From: Verrucomicrobiia bacterium
GTDB taxonomy: Bacteria; Verrucomicrobiota; Verrucomicrobiia; Limisphaerales; DASXHY01
Length of the DNA: 64,000 bases
Assembly (NCBI GenBank): GCA_035629175.1
Contig: DASPIL010000107.1
Coordinates: forward strand, 124,001 to 188,000
Direction of reading: 5' to 3'
Both the position numbers and the translations under genes were made by a program. Shown one piece after another: positions 34,019-42,672 of the stretch (its first letter is position 1; each line of letters begins with the position of its first letter). The notes beneath the pieces are model-generated. The model ran no database searches, had not been told where the DNA came from, and was given only the letters and a program-made list of their open reading frames with translations.

Positions 34019-34639
34019 ATGGCAAAGACTGAAGTTATTCTCACCAGCAACATTGTTGGCCTTGGCGGCGAGTCCGACCAGGTCAAGGTCGCCGCAGGCT
34101 ACGCCCGCAATTACCTTTTCCCCCAACGCCTCGCCATCCCGCTCACGCAGGCAAACAAGCGCCACCTGGAAGCGCTGAAAAAGAAGCGCGCCGAGCGCGA
34201 AGCGCATGAGTTTAATTCGATGAGCGAGCTCGCCAAGGGCGTCTCCAAGCTGATCTGCGTCATCAAGGTGAAAACCGGCGAAGATGGCAAGATGTTCGGC
34301 ACAGTGACGACAGGGATGATCGCCGACGAGCTGAAGCACCAGTTCGACATCACGCTCGACAAGCGCAAGATCCATCTGGAGCAGCCGATTCGCGCGCTGG
34401 GCGAACAGGAAGTTGAACTCCGCCTGCATCATGACGTGAATGCCAAGCTGAAGCTGCGCATCGAGAGCACCACGCCTCCGCCAGAACCTGCCGCAGGAGC
34501 CGGGGAAGGAAAGCGGGAAGAGCCCCGCACCGAAAAGCGTGGCCGCCGCGGTGAAGCGGAAGCCGCCGCGCCAGAAGCAGCGCCTCGCGGAGCGAAGGCT
34601 GAAAAGGGCGCCAAAGCAGACAAGGGCGCTCGCAAGTAA
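34019..34639 (+). CDS. rplI: 50S ribosomal protein bL9 with extended basic tail
   Basis: A 206-residue bL9. The N-terminal domain (ILTSNIVGLGGESDQVKVAA, YARNYLFPQRLAIPLTQAN) and connecting helix are standard. The C-terminal domain ends near RLHHDVNAKLKLRIES, at about the normal family length of 150. A further ~50 residues of Glu/Arg/Lys/Ala-rich low complexity (EPRTEKRGRRGEAEAAAPEA and on) follow. ATG 34019 is chosen over the longer frame from 33971. Confidence 0.93.
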   Translation: MAKTEVILTSNIVGLGGESDQVKVAAGYARNYLFPQRLAIPLTQANKRHLEALKKKRAEREAHEFNSMSELAKGVSKLICVIKVKTGEDGKMFGTVTTGMIADELKHQFDITLDKRKIHLEQPIRALGEQEVELRLHHDVNAKLKLRIESTTPPPEPAAGAGEGKREEPRTEKRGRRGEAEAAAPEAAPRGAKAEKGAKADKGARK

Positions 34640-34665
34640 ACGCGCCAAAATAATCTTCATTCAGC

Positions 34666-34691
34666 AAAAGGCAGGCTCACGCCTGCCTTTT
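34666..34691 (+). terminator. Intrinsic terminator after rplI
   Basis: AAAAGGCAGGC-TCAC-GCCTGCCTTTT is a perfect 11-bp stem with a 4-base loop and T-rich tail, 26 bases after the rplI stop. It closes the prs-to-rplI gene run. Confidence 0.85.
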
Positions 34692-34776
34692 CCTTTTCCC
34701 GCACGGTTCCGAATTCGATTGGCGGTATGCAGAAATCCGTAACTGAATTCGACGGAGCGCACTCTAAATTGGCACT

Positions 34777-36114
34777 GTGCATCCACTGCCTTCACTTCGT
34801 TTGCGAACCTTGGGATGGGTTGTCGCGATTCTAGCCTCGGTGGCAGGTTTTGCTTTTGAAGGCCATTGCGCGGTGATCGGCACCAACACACCTGCGCTCC
34901 CGCTTTCTCCAAGCCGGATCGCTGCGCTTCCCGAGCCCGACCGGGGTCGCTGGACGGAATACATGCAACGCTCGGCGCGGCAATTGGTCCGCGATCGGGC
35001 ATTTTTGCAACGCGAACTCCGGACGCAGCAGGTGACCAATCTGACATCGCCGCAGGAGGCGCGATCCAAAGCGTGGATGTCCCCTGATCGTTCGGCGGAT
35101 TATTACCGTCAGGCTGAGGCGCGGCGTGTTGCTGAGGCAATCGTCACCTTCCAAACCCCGGCGGGCGGCTGGAGCAAGAACATCGACATGACCCGCCCGC
35201 GCCATCCTGGAATGTTGTTTGGCGTGGCAAACCTTTCCCGTTTTCAAGGCACCGAGGATTTTGATTTGTCCGATGCCAGCTGGAATTACATTGGAACGTT
35301 CGACAATGACGCGACCGTGATGCAACTCCGGTTTCTGGCGCGGGTGATCGATGCGTACGCCACCGATGCGCCGAGCGAGGCAGGGCTGACGAAGGCATTC
35401 CTGCAGGGCATTCAATACATCCTCGATGCGCAGTATCCCAACGGCGGGTGGCCGCAGGTCTGGCCGTTGCAGGGTAACTATCACGACGCGATCACGTTCA
35501 ACGACAATGCCATCGTCAACGTCCTCGCTTTGTTGCGGAATGTGTCCATGGGAACCAATGAGTTCCGATTTGTGCCGGATGCGATCCGAAATCAGGCAGC
35601 TGAATCCTTCAAGAAGGGATTGGATTGTGTATTGAAGACGCAGGTGCGAACCAACGGGGGTTTGACGGTCTGGCCGCAACAGAGCGATCCTTTGACCCTG
35701 CAGCCGACTTCCGCGCGGAACTTCGAGATGGTGTCGCTCGCATCGGCCGAGAGTGCGAATCTCATGCTGTTCCTGATGCAATTGCCCAAACCTTCTCCTG
35801 AAATTGTGGAATCGGTGCACGCGGCGGCTGCATGGTTTGAAAAAACGGCCCTGCGCGATGTGGCTTATCGGCGGGCCAATGATCGTGGCCGCGTCCTGCT
35901 TCCCGCTGATGGCGAAGGTCCACTGTGGGCGCGCTATTACGAGATAGGGACCGATCGTCCAATCTTCGGCGATCGCGACAAAACCATCCATGACAAGGTC
36001 GATGCTGTCTCCGAGGAGCGGCGGATTGGATATAGTTGGTTTGGGGACGGGCCCGAGGATGCGCTCGAACGATTTGAAACGTGGCGCCAGCGGTTTCCGC
36101 TTCGGAAGAATTGA
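34777..36114 (+). CDS. Secreted pectate lyase, family PL10
   Basis: A 445-residue exported polysaccharide lyase that cleaves polygalacturonate by beta-elimination. From GTG 34777 a signal peptide (TLGWVVAILASVAGFAFEGH) is followed by ~75 extra residues and the PL10 catalytic domain: TPAGGWSKNIDM, TFDNDATVMQLRFLARVID, YPNGGWPQVWPLQGNYHDAI and TFNDNAIVNVLALL. RRIGYSWFGDGPEDALE closes the domain. It acts upstream of the GH105 hydrolase at 25.1 kb in pectin breakdown. No susC/susD-type or TonB gene is adjacent. Confidence 0.9.
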   Translation: MHPLPSLRLRTLGWVVAILASVAGFAFEGHCAVIGTNTPALPLSPSRIAALPEPDRGRWTEYMQRSARQLVRDRAFLQRELRTQQVTNLTSPQEARSKAWMSPDRSADYYRQAEARRVAEAIVTFQTPAGGWSKNIDMTRPRHPGMLFGVANLSRFQGTEDFDLSDASWNYIGTFDNDATVMQLRFLARVIDAYATDAPSEAGLTKAFLQGIQYILDAQYPNGGWPQVWPLQGNYHDAITFNDNAIVNVLALLRNVSMGTNEFRFVPDAIRNQAAESFKKGLDCVLKTQVRTNGGLTVWPQQSDPLTLQPTSARNFEMVSLASAESANLMLFLMQLPKPSPEIVESVHAAAAWFEKTALRDVAYRRANDRGRVLLPADGEGPLWARYYEIGTDRPIFGDRDKTIHDKVDAVSEERRIGYSWFGDGPEDALERFETWRQRFPLRKN

Positions 36115-36328
36115 TCGTCCTCGATTCGGTTCTTTTACGCCACTGCGATGCGTGGGAATTTCTCGCTGCATTCGCAACGCTTCAACCTGAATTGGGCTGA
36201 AGGCACGCGCTCCTTGCGCGAGCAGTGCGGAGTCTCACCCCCTTTTGTTCACACGCTGCATAGCAAAAAGTCATTGGCCAAAACTCCCTTGCGTTTCAAC
36301 AGTTCGTCATGAAAGCTTTTCGCGCTTT

Positions 36329-37417
36329 ATGGCACACGTGAAACTGCATATTCCGGGACCGATCGAAGTCAGCGAGAAGACATTCAAGGCAATGTGTTCT
36401 CCAATGATTGGCCATCGCGGGCAGGGCTTCAAAGACCTGTACGCGAAGGTTCAGCCGCAACTTCAGCAACTGCTTTCCACCCGGCAGCTGGTTTATCTCT
36501 CCACATCCTCCGCGTGGGGTGTCATGGAGGGCGCGATTCGGAATCTCGTCACGAAGCGGGTGCTGAACTGCATGTGCGGCGCGTTCTCGGACAAATGGCT
36601 GGACGTTTCCAAACGATGCGGAAAAGACGCTGACGCGCTGCAGGTGCCTTGGGGTTCGCCGATCACCGCTACGGAGGTGGAGAAGAAACTGGCGACCGGG
36701 CAGTTCGATGCACTCACGCTGATTCATAACGAGACATCCACCGGCGTGATGAGCCCGCTCACTGAGATTGCCGCGCTGAAGCGCAAGTTTCCGGACGTGA
36801 TGTTCATCGTGGACGCAGTCAGCTCCATGAGCGCGGTGCCTCTGAAGTTTGATGAACTTGGCATTGATGTCCTCCTCGCAGGAACGCAGAAGGCTTTCGC
36901 GCTGCCGCCTGGACTTGCCGTGTTCACCTGCTCTCCCGCGGCGCTTGCCAAGGCGGCGACAGTCAAGGATCGCGGATATTATTTCGACTTTGTCGAATTC
37001 CAGAAGAACGCAGAACAGAGCATGACACCCAGCACGCCCAGCATCAGCCACATCTCTGCGCTCTCTTCCAAGCTGGATGAATTCTTTGCAGAAGGTTTGG
37101 AGAACCGATATGCCAGGCATCAGAAGACCAACCAGCAGGTGCGCGGCTGGACTGCGAAGCACGGCTTCACGCTGTTTCCGGACGCGGGTTTTGAGTCGCT
37201 GACTCTGACCTGCGTGAACAACGGTGCAAAACCGGGCGGACGGACAGTGGACGTGGCGAAGCTGCAGAAGCTGGTGAAGGACCAGGGATTCCTGATCGAT
37301 GGCGGGTACGGAAAGATCAAGGGCACCACATTCCGCATCTCCAACATGGGCGATGAAACCGAAGCCTCGATGCAACCGCTGCTCACGGCGCTGGACAAGG
37401 CGATGCAACAACTTTAA
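36329..37417 (+). CDS. Class V PLP aminotransferase (alanine/serine-glyoxylate type)
   Basis: A 362-residue fold-type I aminotransferase from ATG 36329. IPGPIEVSEKTFKAMCSPMI and HRGQGFKDLY, then LSTSSAWGVMEGAIRNLVTK (cofactor loop), FIVDAVSSMSAVPLKFDELG and LLAGTQKAFALPPGLAVF (PLP lysine) match the alanine-glyoxylate / serine-pyruvate branch. It may also serve as a phosphoserine-type enzyme in serine synthesis; the substrate is uncertain. A clean terminator follows. The long frame on the opposite strand is a shadow. Confidence 0.85.
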   Translation: MAHVKLHIPGPIEVSEKTFKAMCSPMIGHRGQGFKDLYAKVQPQLQQLLSTRQLVYLSTSSAWGVMEGAIRNLVTKRVLNCMCGAFSDKWLDVSKRCGKDADALQVPWGSPITATEVEKKLATGQFDALTLIHNETSTGVMSPLTEIAALKRKFPDVMFIVDAVSSMSAVPLKFDELGIDVLLAGTQKAFALPPGLAVFTCSPAALAKAATVKDRGYYFDFVEFQKNAEQSMTPSTPSISHISALSSKLDEFFAEGLENRYARHQKTNQQVRGWTAKHGFTLFPDAGFESLTLTCVNNGAKPGGRTVDVAKLQKLVKDQGFLIDGGYGKIKGTTFRISNMGDETEASMQPLLTALDKAMQQL

Positions 37418-37437
37418 TTCTGGCGCACTCGACAAGC

Positions 37438-37465
37438 GGCACTCACAGGGTGCCGCCTTTTTTAT
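37438..37465 (+). terminator. Intrinsic terminator after the class V aminotransferase
   Basis: GCGGCAC (37438-37444) pairs with GTGCCGC (37452-37458) and is followed by six T residues. It sits 21 bases after the stop codon. Confidence 0.85.
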
Positions 37466-37577
37466 GAGTGAATCACGCGTTGGCGCGTTATAGTCTTTAA
37501 ACCTATGAGGAACGCTGGCCGCCCGTGAATGTTCGGGCTGTGATCCTCAGACCGGTGTTGCCTCTTTGATGTAATTC

Positions 37578-38465
37578 ATGGCCGAAGGCTACACGATTGT
37601 TCGCCTGGCGAATGGCACTTTCTCCGTTCGATCCCTGGCTGAATCCGAGACCTTTCATCCGGGAATCGGTCCTGTTGCTGAGGCGGAAGCGTTGTATGCG
37701 GTGCAGTTGGAACTGGGGCATCGCGCAGTTGCCGCGGAAGGCGGTTTTGTGATCTGGGACGTTGGACTTGGAGCCGCCGCAAACGCGGTGACGTCAATCC
37801 GTCACATTGCCGGGCATGTTGCAAAAGCGGCCCGTGAATTCATTACTGAAGTTCGGCTCGCCAGCTTCGATCGAACCACCCGCGCGCTGGAGTTTGCTCT
37901 GGGTCATCGGGAAGAGTTGTCATATCTGTGCGGGTTTGAATCCGCTCTCAAAGAATTGATCGCCTGTGGAACGGCGACAATCGAAGCCGGAAAGCTGCGG
38001 GTGGTGTGGACCTTGCATCGCGGCGAGTTTCCATTGCTACTTGCGGAAGCCTCAACGCGTGATGTTCCGGCACCGCAAGCCATTCTCTTTGATCCTCATT
38101 CTCCGCGGAAGAATCCCGAGATGTGGACGGTAGCGTTGTTTGAGAATCTTCTGGCACGCGTGGATGACCTGCACCCGTGCGTGCTGGCGAACTTCACCCG
38201 AAGCACGATGGCGCGAACGGCAATGTTGCTGGGCGGGTGGTTTGTGGGAGCTGGGCGTTCTTCCGGGATGAAGGAGGAAACCACGATCGCGGCAAGTCAT
38301 CGCGGGTTGCTCAAGGAACCGTTGGACCAACGATGGCTGGAGCGGGCGCGGCGATCCGACAGCGCAGAACCATTGCGAGAAGCGGTTTATTCGCAGTCAC
38401 GTTTGTCCGAGGAAAATTGGCAGCGCCTTTGCGCGCATCCGCAGTTCGCGCCGCTTGGGACGTAG
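37578..38465 (+). CDS. MnmC-like SAM-dependent methyltransferase
   Basis: A 295-residue protein resembling the methyltransferase half of MnmC (DUF752), which finishes the mnm5s2U modification of wobble uridine in tRNA. The SAM loop is FVIWDVGLGAAANAV (counterpart of the LDVGFGTGLN-type motif). The catalytic segment AILFDPHSPRKNPEMW corresponds to DxFxPxKNPxMW. It lacks the FAD oxidase half, as in many bacteria with a stand-alone MnmD. It is followed 53 bases later by a tRNA-dihydrouridine synthase, which fits a tRNA-modification role. Confidence 0.75.
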   Translation: MAEGYTIVRLANGTFSVRSLAESETFHPGIGPVAEAEALYAVQLELGHRAVAAEGGFVIWDVGLGAAANAVTSIRHIAGHVAKAAREFITEVRLASFDRTTRALEFALGHREELSYLCGFESALKELIACGTATIEAGKLRVVWTLHRGEFPLLLAEASTRDVPAPQAILFDPHSPRKNPEMWTVALFENLLARVDDLHPCVLANFTRSTMARTAMLLGGWFVGAGRSSGMKEETTIAASHRGLLKEPLDQRWLERARRSDSAEPLREAVYSQSRLSEENWQRLCAHPQFAPLGT

Positions 38466-38518
38466 TCCTGGCCCATGCAGCGATTGCGGCATGTTCATTC
38501 GGCTTCGACTGTGATTAA

Positions 38519-39577
38519 TTGTTCCAAGTGAATCCTCACCAAACATTCGACGCCTTGCTGAAGGGTCCCGAACCTATGCTGGCGCTTGCGCCGATGCAGG
38601 ACGTGACGGATCTGCCCTTCTGGGGGCTGATGGCGAAGTATGGCGGGCCTGACGTTTATTGGACGGAATACTTTCGTGTGCATCCGACTTCGACGATTGA
38701 GAAATACATTCTTCGATCCATCACGGAGAATCCGACGGGGAAGCCCGCGATTGCTCAGATGATCGGAAACGACATTCCCTCCCTGGTTCGAACCGCCCGC
38801 GAATTGCAGCAGCATGCGATTGTGGCGGTGGACCTGAACCTTGGCTGTCCCGCTCCGATCGTTTACAAGAAGTGCGCAGGCGGCGGGTTGTTGCGCGAAC
38901 CCAAGAAAGTGGATGCGATCCTCGGGGCATTACGCGACGCGGTGCAGGTGAAGTTCACCGTGAAAACACGGCTGGGATTCGATTCGCCGGACGTGTTTGA
39001 CGAACTCCTGCCGATCTTCTGCAAGCACAGCATCGATTTGCTGACCGTTCACGGTCGAACGGTCACTGAAGGCTACCGCAGCGAAGTTCATTACGATTTT
39101 ATTACGCGGGCTGTGGCGGAGATGCATTGTCCCGTGCTTGCGAATGGCAATATTTATTCCGCGGAAAAAGCCTCTTCCGTGCTGGCAAGCACTGGCGCGC
39201 GGGGCTTGATGATTGGACGCGGCGCCATTCGAAACCCCTGGCTGTTCGAGCAGGTGCGGCAGCATCGGCGCGGCGAGCCTATCGCGCGGCCAACCGGCCG
39301 CGATGTGTTCGATTATGTTGAGGCGCTTTACGAAGCCGTTTGTTCCCCCGAAGTCGCGGAGTTCCAGCAGGTCGAGCGAATGAAACGCTATATGAATTTT
39401 CTGGGCCTGGGTGTCGAGCCAAGCGGCGCCTTCCTGCATCAGATCCGCCGCGTCACAAACAGGCACGATTTTTTCCGCGTTTGTTCCGAATTCCTGGATC
39501 ATGGCCGGTCCATGCCCCTGGAGCCATTGGCTCTCGAATTGAAGCGAACGGACGTGATGGCGGGCGCCCAGGGATAG
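38519..39577 (+). CDS. dus: tRNA-dihydrouridine synthase
   Basis: A flavin enzyme reducing uridines in tRNA loops, 352 residues from TTG 38519. Motifs are LALAPMQDVTDLPFWGLM, VDLNLGCPAPIVYKKCAGGG (catalytic Cys in KKCAGGG), TVKTRLGF, LLTVHGRTVTEGYRSEVHYD and LMIGRGAIRNPWLF. The start is uncertain: GTG 38528 would lose only three residues, and no Shine-Dalgarno favours either. Which Dus subfamily (A, B or C) is not clear. Confidence 0.9.
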   Translation: MFQVNPHQTFDALLKGPEPMLALAPMQDVTDLPFWGLMAKYGGPDVYWTEYFRVHPTSTIEKYILRSITENPTGKPAIAQMIGNDIPSLVRTARELQQHAIVAVDLNLGCPAPIVYKKCAGGGLLREPKKVDAILGALRDAVQVKFTVKTRLGFDSPDVFDELLPIFCKHSIDLLTVHGRTVTEGYRSEVHYDFITRAVAEMHCPVLANGNIYSAEKASSVLASTGARGLMIGRGAIRNPWLFEQVRQHRRGEPIARPTGRDVFDYVEALYEAVCSPEVAEFQQVERMKRYMNFLGLGVEPSGAFLHQIRRVTNRHDFFRVCSEFLDHGRSMPLEPLALELKRTDVMAGAQG

Positions 39578-39594
39578 GCCATCGATCTCGCCAA

Positions 39595-40023
39595 TCAGCC
39601 ATAGCGATACGGCTTCTCCATGACGAAGGTGTTCGGCAGGTGCCGAATCTCCTTAACGCCTGATGCACCGAGCAGCACTTCCACGATGTCGAATCGGATT
39701 TTTGCCCTGGGTTGGTGCAATAGCCGCAGGTAATCCAGGGCGGTCTGGCACAGGAGGCGCCGCTTTCGGGCATTCACGGCAGCTGCTGGACGCGTCCAAT
39801 CTTCCGAGGAACGCGTCTTGACCTCGACGAAGACGAGGCAGTCGTTGTCGCGAAAAATGAGGTCGATCTCTCCGCGCCTGGAGCGGAAGTTCGCGGTGAG
39901 AAATTTCATCCCTTTCTGGCGAAGGTGCAGGAGCGCCTCCCTTTCGCCGAGTTCGCCGCGCTGTAAATGGGCGGGCCGCGTATTGCCACCAAGCCACTGG
40001 CGAATGTGAAGAAATAGCCCCAT
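39595..40023 (-). CDS. yraN: YraN family (UPF0102) nuclease-like protein
   Basis: A 142-residue protein with the endonuclease-like fold of YraN: RGELGEREALLHL, ANFRSRRGEIDLIFRDNDCL and VFVEVKTRSS, that is, the (E)-GEIDLI-EVK signature. ATG 40023 is chosen over a GTG at 40041 because AGAAGGGG lies just upstream. It sits behind rnhB, a pairing seen in many bacterial genomes. It is convergent with the dus gene. Confidence 0.9.
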   Translation of the reverse strand: MGLFLHIRQWLGGNTRPAHLQRGELGEREALLHLRQKGMKFLTANFRSRRGEIDLIFRDNDCLVFVEVKTRSSEDWTRPAAAVNARKRRLLCQTALDYLRLLHQPRAKIRFDIVEVLLGASGVKEIRHLPNTFVMEKPYRYG

Positions 40024-40044
40024 GCACCCCTTCTGCCACACAGG

Positions 40045-40737
40045 TTATCCCGAAGCTTCAGCAGCTGCGTCCGCAGACTCGAACAATTCCATCGGGCTCG
40101 CCACCGGCCGGAAGGGCGCGAAGCTCCTTCGATGAATGGCGCACGCGCCAAGACGCTGAATGGCCTCGTAGTGCCGGGGAGTGGCGTATCCCTTGTGCTC
40201 GCTGAATCCGTAGCCGGGAAAGACCGCGTCGAGCTCAAACATCTTGCGATCCCGCGTCACCTTGGCAATGACGCTGGCGGCTGCAATTGAATAGCTGCGG
40301 GCGTCGCCTTGAACGAGCGCTGTCTGCGCGTACGGAAGCCACTTGATTTTCAGGCCGTCTACGAGAACGTGGTCAGGCCTGGGCTGAACCTGATCCAATG
40401 CGTGGTTCATTGCGCGCCACGCCGCCTGTCGAATGTTGATCCGATCAATCATCTCAACATCAACGATGGAAACGGCGTACCGGATCTCCGGATGAGTGGT
40501 GAGGACCTGGAAAAATTTGTTGCGCTGTTCCTCGTCCAGTTGCTTGGAGTCATTCAAGCCGCGCAGTTTTGTGCAGAGTCCGGATTCGAGCCAGGAAATC
40601 GGAAATACCACGGCCGCGGCAACGACGGGACCCGCGAGCGGTCCGCACCCAGCCTCGTCAACGCCCGCGACGAACTGCTTGCCCTGCTGCCAGAGTGCGC
40701 GCTCGTGCGAGAGTCGATTCCAGAATTTCGCGGCCAT
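40045..40737 (-). CDS. rnhB: Ribonuclease HII
   Basis: A 230-residue RNase HII, which nicks at ribonucleotides in DNA and degrades RNA in RNA:DNA hybrids. The active-site motifs are VDEAGCGPLAGPVVAAAV (first acidic pair), LNDSKQL, HVLVDGLKI and SIAAASVIAKVTRD. Length fits the family. It is followed 21 bases later by yraN. Confidence 0.95.
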   Translation of the reverse strand: MAAKFWNRLSHERALWQQGKQFVAGVDEAGCGPLAGPVVAAAVVFPISWLESGLCTKLRGLNDSKQLDEEQRNKFFQVLTTHPEIRYAVSIVDVEMIDRINIRQAAWRAMNHALDQVQPRPDHVLVDGLKIKWLPYAQTALVQGDARSYSIAAASVIAKVTRDRKMFELDAVFPGYGFSEHKGYATPRHYEAIQRLGACAIHRRSFAPFRPVASPMELFESADAAAEASG

Positions 40738-40782
40738 GTTTTTTACTTTTCCACGATGGCGGCCCTCCGCGACCGCCGCAAT

Positions 40783-42672
40783 CTATTTTGCCTGCGAAGA
40801 TGCAGCAGGCACCGCTTGCGTCTCGACCGGTCGATTCCACCGCGCCCAATCCATCAGGAGCATTTGTTCCGGCAAAAAATTCGGCGCAACGCTTCGGAGC
40901 GGGAATGATGCAGGAACCATGGGACGTCCCTGCGGATCCTTGGTCAGCAGCGTGGACACGACCAGCGCGCCCCAACTGCCGCTTCCCCCCTGGATGATGT
41001 CCGACTCGAAACGCATGTCCATCGTGCGCGGAGTAAGATACAGGCCATAGACAGGCTTCAGGCCGTCGTTGATTGCGAAGATGGTCTCATCGTTGTTGAC
41101 GCTGTCGGGATTGCCTGTGCCATCGAGCGTCAGCCACACGCATTGCCTGTCCCCGTACCACGCCACGGCCCATGGAACGTCACTCATCACGAGTTCGTTA
41201 GGCTTGACCCAATCTGAAATCTGCTGGATCGCGGGCGGGAAGTACGGCGGATATTGAATGGGAATTCCGCGCGGCGGCAGGAGCAACAAGAGAAGCGGCA
41301 TGCCTGCGAGCGCGACGAAGATCGCCTTGATGGCGTGGCGCATTGCGGCAACGGGCACCTGGACGTTTTCCAGCAGCACCTGGAAAAAAGCGGCGCCATA
41401 AACCGTCACAAAAGGAAGCAGCAGCACGAGGTAATTCTCTGAATGGATTCCGGGATTCTCATCGGAAAGTGCGGTTCGGCCCAGCGCCTGTGTCAGGTAG
41501 CAAACGACGAGACTTCCAAAGACCCAATACCGCATGCGTGCGAGCAGGGGATTTCGGAATGCGACCATGAGTCCGGCAAAGAAGAGCATGATGACCCAGC
41601 CGCTGCCGAACGTGAAGAGCTCGGTGCGCAGCAGGATGGCGCTGTTGATGAGCAACTTCATCCAGATCGGACGCGCCGCAAACCGCAGGTCGGGATCCAG
41701 CGATCGATCCAGCGTGTATTCAGGGTACAAGCTCGCGCCTTTGAACAGGTCGTAAGTGACCGTGCCAAAAAACGTGCCGCTGACACTCACGTTGCGGGCC
41801 ACCCACGGAATCACGGCCGCGACGAACGCCGCCACCAGAATCAACGCCATCGGCACGCGGCGCGCGCCGCCAAAAACGATTACGAGAACCAGCGACGGCA
41901 GGAGCAGCCATCCCGCGCCGTATCGCGTCAAAGTAGCAAGCCCCAACAGCAGTCCCAGCAGGGCGGACATCCCCAGGAGCCATGTGGCGTTCCGCTTCGG
42001 CTCAATCAACTCGCGCTGGATTGCCGTCAGCGTCCAGCACACCGCCATGAGAACGAGGATCAACAGCATGGTTGAAAGTCCAGAGCTGCTGAACTTCCAC
42101 AGGACGTCCGAGACGAACAGGAGCACGGCGGAGGTGATCGCCACAGGCTGGTCAAAGAGCGAGCGAGCCCAGAAAAAGGTGAGAACCACGATGCCGAGGA
42201 ACAGCGCCTGGTTGAACCATGCGATGAGAAAATCAGGCTGGTATCGCCAGAACCGCCCGTTGCTGCTCCAGAAAGGCTTGGCCTTGGAGCCGCTGTGTTC
42301 GAACGGCAGGATCTTCATCAAGCCGGCCAGGACAATGGGATAAACGGGGGGATTCGAAATGTCGGGATGTCCTCCCTTCAGGCCTGTTGGATCGCGCGGC
42401 GCGTTGGTTTCGCCACTGGATTTGAGCGCTGCCTGCGAGACGAGATGAATGCTAAAAGGCCGCACATAGGATGTCGTGTACCCCCTGCCTTCGGAGATGT
42501 TCCGCGCCAGTTGGGCGGCGTCCATGGCTTCCGGAGAACCAATGTTTTTTGCAACGCGCAGGTTGTAGAGGAGGAGAAAGGCCAGGGCGGCCAGGACAAT
42601 CAGGGCATAACGTATGTACCGCGGCCCGACGCCGACTTCGATTTTATGAATGATGTCCTGCAGGAATGGCAT
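40783..42672 (-). CDS. Multi-pass GT-C-like glycosyltransferase or related membrane protein
   Basis: A 629-residue protein with an N-terminal membrane helix (YALIVLAALAFLLLYNL), an acidic loop with an AMDAAQLARNISEGRGYTT motif, about 9-10 further helices and a C-terminal periplasmic part. The layout and the Asp-containing first loop resemble family 39/83 (ArnT/PMT-like) lipid-linked sugar transferases, which glycosylate envelope molecules. No firm family signature is visible. It overlaps the response regulator gene (TAATG), so it is the last gene of a corA-kinase-regulator set. Confidence 0.6.
   Translation of the reverse strand: MPFLQDIIHKIEVGVGPRYIRYALIVLAALAFLLLYNLRVAKNIGSPEAMDAAQLARNISEGRGYTTSYVRPFSIHLVSQAALKSSGETNAPRDPTGLKGGHPDISNPPVYPIVLAGLMKILPFEHSGSKAKPFWSSNGRFWRYQPDFLIAWFNQALFLGIVVLTFFWARSLFDQPVAITSAVLLFVSDVLWKFSSSGLSTMLLILVLMAVCWTLTAIQRELIEPKRNATWLLGMSALLGLLLGLATLTRYGAGWLLLPSLVLVIVFGGARRVPMALILVAAFVAAVIPWVARNVSVSGTFFGTVTYDLFKGASLYPEYTLDRSLDPDLRFAARPIWMKLLINSAILLRTELFTFGSGWVIMLFFAGLMVAFRNPLLARMRYWVFGSLVVCYLTQALGRTALSDENPGIHSENYLVLLLPFVTVYGAAFFQVLLENVQVPVAAMRHAIKAIFVALAGMPLLLLLLPPRGIPIQYPPYFPPAIQQISDWVKPNELVMSDVPWAVAWYGDRQCVWLTLDGTGNPDSVNNDETIFAINDGLKPVYGLYLTPRTMDMRFESDIIQGGSGSWGALVVSTLLTKDPQGRPMVPASFPLRSVAPNFLPEQMLLMDWARWNRPVETQAVPAASSQAK

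Noticed and set aside
34831-36177. 448-residue minus-strand open frame opposite the pectate lyase
   Set aside because: The plus strand encodes a clear PL10 enzyme; the antisense frame has no motif and typical GC-rich shadow composition.
36296-37435. 379-residue minus-strand open frame opposite the aminotransferase
   Set aside because: Shadow of the class V aminotransferase; Arg/His/Cys-rich without conserved features.
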